Shown here in pieces: positions 4,018 through 5,511 of a DNA stretch of 5,511 bases (the stretch's first letter is position 1; each line of letters opens with the position of its first letter). The notes beneath the pieces were generated by a model that had not been told where the DNA came from, ran no database searches, and was given only the letters and a program-made list of their open reading frames with translations. The DNA is from an uncultured Oscillospiraceae bacterium (GTDB lineage Bacteria > Bacillota > Clostridia > Oscillospirales > Ruminococcaceae): positions 1 to 5,511 of the forward strand of contig CATNEU010000119.1 of the NCBI GenBank assembly GCA_950097605.1. The letters are read 5' to 3'. A program made the position numbers and the translations under genes.

Positions 4018-5511
4018 TTGAAAAAGCTTATGCTGGGCAACGAAGCGGTTGCCAGAGGACTGTTTGAAGCCGGCTGCAACGTGGTATCGAGCTACCCGGG
4101 AACGCCGAGCACCGAGATTACCGAGTATGCCAGCAAATACGACGAGGTCTATTGCGAGTGGGCGCCCAACGAGAAAGTGGCCTGCGAGGTGGCGATCGGC
4201 GCGTCGATCGGCGGTTCGCGTTCGTTTTGTGCGATGAAGCACGTCGGGCTCAATGTGGCGGCGGACCCGCTGTTCACAGCGTCGTATTCGGGTGTTGGCG
4301 CGGGCATGGTGATTGCCGTAGCGGACGATCCGGGCATGCATTCCTCGCAGAACGAGCAGGACTCGCGCCATTATGCGATTGCCTCGAAGGTGCCGATGGT
4401 TGAACCGTCGGATTCCTCCGAATGCCTGGACTATGTAAAAGCGGCCTATGCGATCAGCGAGCAGTTTGACACGCCGGTATTGCTCCGGCTCTCCACCCGG
4501 ATCTCGCACTCCCAGAGCATCGTGGAGACCACCGAGCGCACCGAACTGCCGCTGCGTGCGTATGAGAAAAACGCGCCCAAATATGTGATGATGCCGGCCT
4601 ATGCCAAGGGTAAGCACGTCGTCGTGGAAAACAGACAACTTGCGCTTGCGGACTATGCCGAGGAGACGCCGCTCAACCGCATCGAATGGGGAAGCGACGC
4701 AATCGGCGTGATTACAGCCGGCACCACCTATAATTATGCCAAAGAGGCATTGGGAGATAACGCCAGCTATCTCAAGCTGGGCCTGGTTAACCCGCTGCCC
4801 GTCAAGCTGATCCAGGAGTTTGCGTCCAAGGTGCAAAAGCTCTATGTGATCGAGGAGCTCGACGATATCATCGAAACCCATTGCCGCAAAATCGGCCTGG
4901 AGCCGGTCGGCAAAGAGCTGTTCGGCTTCATCGGCGAGTTTTCGCAGCGGACGGTTGCCGAGAAAATCCTCGGCGAAACCAACGAGACGGTTTCGTTTGG
5001 CGAAAATGTGCCTGTGCGGCCGCCGGTGCTCTGCCCGGGCTGCCCGCACAGAGGCCTGTTCTATACATTAAAGAAAGAAAAGGTCATGGTCAGCGGCGAT
5101 ATCGGCTGCTATACGCTTGCCGCCGCCGCGCCGCTCGCCGCAATGGATACCACCATCTGCATGGGCGCTTCGATCTCCGGCCTGCACGGCTTCAACAAGG
5201 CCAGGGGGGAGGAATCCGCGAAAAAATCCGTGGCGGTGATCGGCGACTCCACCTTTATGCACTCGGGCATGACCGGCCTTGTGAACATCGCCTACAACCA
5301 GGGCTGTTCCAAGGTGATCATTCTGGACAACTCAATCACCGGCATGACCGGGCACCAGCAGAACCCCACAACGGGCTACACGATCAAAGGCGATCCGACC
5401 GCGGCCGTCAACCTCGAACAGCTCTGCGGTTCTCTGGGTATTCAGCATGTGCGGGTTGTCAACCCGAACGACCTCGAGCAGACCGGCAAGGCGGTTAAAG
5501 AGGAGCTCTCG
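4018..5511 (+). CDS. iorA: Indolepyruvate:ferredoxin oxidoreductase, alpha subunit, 3'-truncated
   Basis: The open frame runs 498 codons from TTG 4018 to the window edge without a stop. The enzyme, a thiamine-diphosphate protein working with the beta subunit IorB, converts arylpyruvates (indole-, phenyl- and 4-hydroxyphenylpyruvate) plus CoA to arylacetyl-CoA and CO2, reducing ferredoxin; it is reversible in principle. Visible features are the N-terminal pyrimidine-binding domain with SSYPGTPSTEI near 25-35 and CEWAPNEKVACEVAIGAS near 45-62, the conserved CPGCPHRG (339-346), GDIGCYT (360-366), the thiamine-diphosphate/metal motif start GDSTFMHSG (409-417), and LDNSITGMTGHQQNP (436-450) with Asp437-Asn438. 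The family is usually about 580-640 residues, ending in a ferredoxin-like domain with CxxCxxC clusters; that part would lie beyond the window and cannot be checked. The TTG start has an excellent ribosome binding site. It follows the phenylacetate-CoA ligase gene by 170 bases. iorB is expected next but is not in view. Confidence 0.95.
   Translation, partial: MKKLMLGNEAVARGLFEAGCNVVSSYPGTPSTEITEYASKYDEVYCEWAPNEKVACEVAIGASIGGSRSFCAMKHVGLNVAADPLFTASYSGVGAGMVIAVADDPGMHSSQNEQDSRHYAIASKVPMVEPSDSSECLDYVKAAYAISEQFDTPVLLRLSTRISHSQSIVETTERTELPLRAYEKNAPKYVMMPAYAKGKHVVVENRQLALADYAEETPLNRIEWGSDAIGVITAGTTYNYAKEALGDNASYLKLGLVNPLPVKLIQEFASKVQKLYVIEELDDIIETHCRKIGLEPVGKELFGFIGEFSQRTVAEKILGETNETVSFGENVPVRPPVLCPGCPHRGLFYTLKKEKVMVSGDIGCYTLAAAAPLAAMDTTICMGASISGLHGFNKARGEESAKKSVAVIGDSTFMHSGMTGLVNIAYNQGCSKVIILDNSITGMTGHQQNPTTGYTIKGDPTAAVNLEQLCGSLGIQHVRVVNPNDLEQTGKAVKEELS

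Noticed and set aside
4000..5049. A 349-codon open frame on the minus strand opposite iorA.
   Set aside because: It has the same shadow character: Arg- and His-rich translation with no motifs, while the + strand encodes conserved IorA blocks across its length.
4881..5498. A 205-codon + frame inside iorA.
   Set aside because: It is out of frame with the IorA blocks CPGCPHRG and GDSTF that cover the same bases; it is a shadow of a GC-rich gene.
1..5511. CRISPR arrays, tRNA or rRNA genes, or an intact mobile element.
   Set aside because: I saw no regularly spaced repeats, no cloverleaf-like sequence and no transposase or integrase coding sequence; the gaps are short and otherwise explained.

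Overview
The window reads as a piece of an anaerobic Firmicutes (Clostridia-like) chromosome. The evidence is ferredoxin-linked 2-oxoacid metabolism, strong purine-rich ribosome binding sites including one before a TTG start, textbook TTGACA-17-TAtaAT-type promoters in AT-rich gaps, and moderately GC-rich coding sequence (my estimate is in the mid-to-upper fifties percent). The exact family cannot be fixed by eye; a gut Oscillospirales-type organism would fit. All four genes are on the + strand and all relate, or plausibly relate, to aromatic compounds.

Layout. (1) 2-571: the C-terminal 189 codons of a type I-beta DAHP synthase, the first enzyme of the shikimate pathway; its start lies outside the window. 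(2) 572-953: a 382-base gap with a long near-perfect hairpin (630-676), smaller hairpins, and a strong promoter (843-871). (3) 954-2444: a sodium:solute symporter (SSF family); an upstream in-frame ATG at 903 exists but has no ribosome binding site. (4) 2445-2545: a short gap with an inverted repeat and a second strong promoter (2499-2527) placed almost on top of the next start codon. (5) 2546-3847: an AMP-forming phenylacetate-CoA ligase (PaaK family). (6) 3848-4017: a gap with a large terminator-like palindrome (3869-3919) that resembles insertion-sequence ends, then two small hairpins and a strong ribosome binding site. (7) 4018-5511: the first 498 codons of indolepyruvate:ferredoxin oxidoreductase alpha subunit (iorA), starting at TTG and running off the window.

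How the genes may work together. IorAB interconverts arylpyruvates and arylacetyl-CoA using ferredoxin, and PaaK interconverts arylacetate and arylacetyl-CoA at the cost of ATP. With a sodium-driven importer in front, the simplest reading is an aryl-acid uptake and salvage module: arylacetate is imported, activated to its CoA thioester and reductively carboxylated to the arylpyruvate precursor of Phe, Tyr or Trp. This would sit beside the committed step of de novo aromatic synthesis. The opposite direction (fermentation of aromatic amino acids to aryl acids) cannot be excluded from sequence. The transporter's substrate is inferred from context only.
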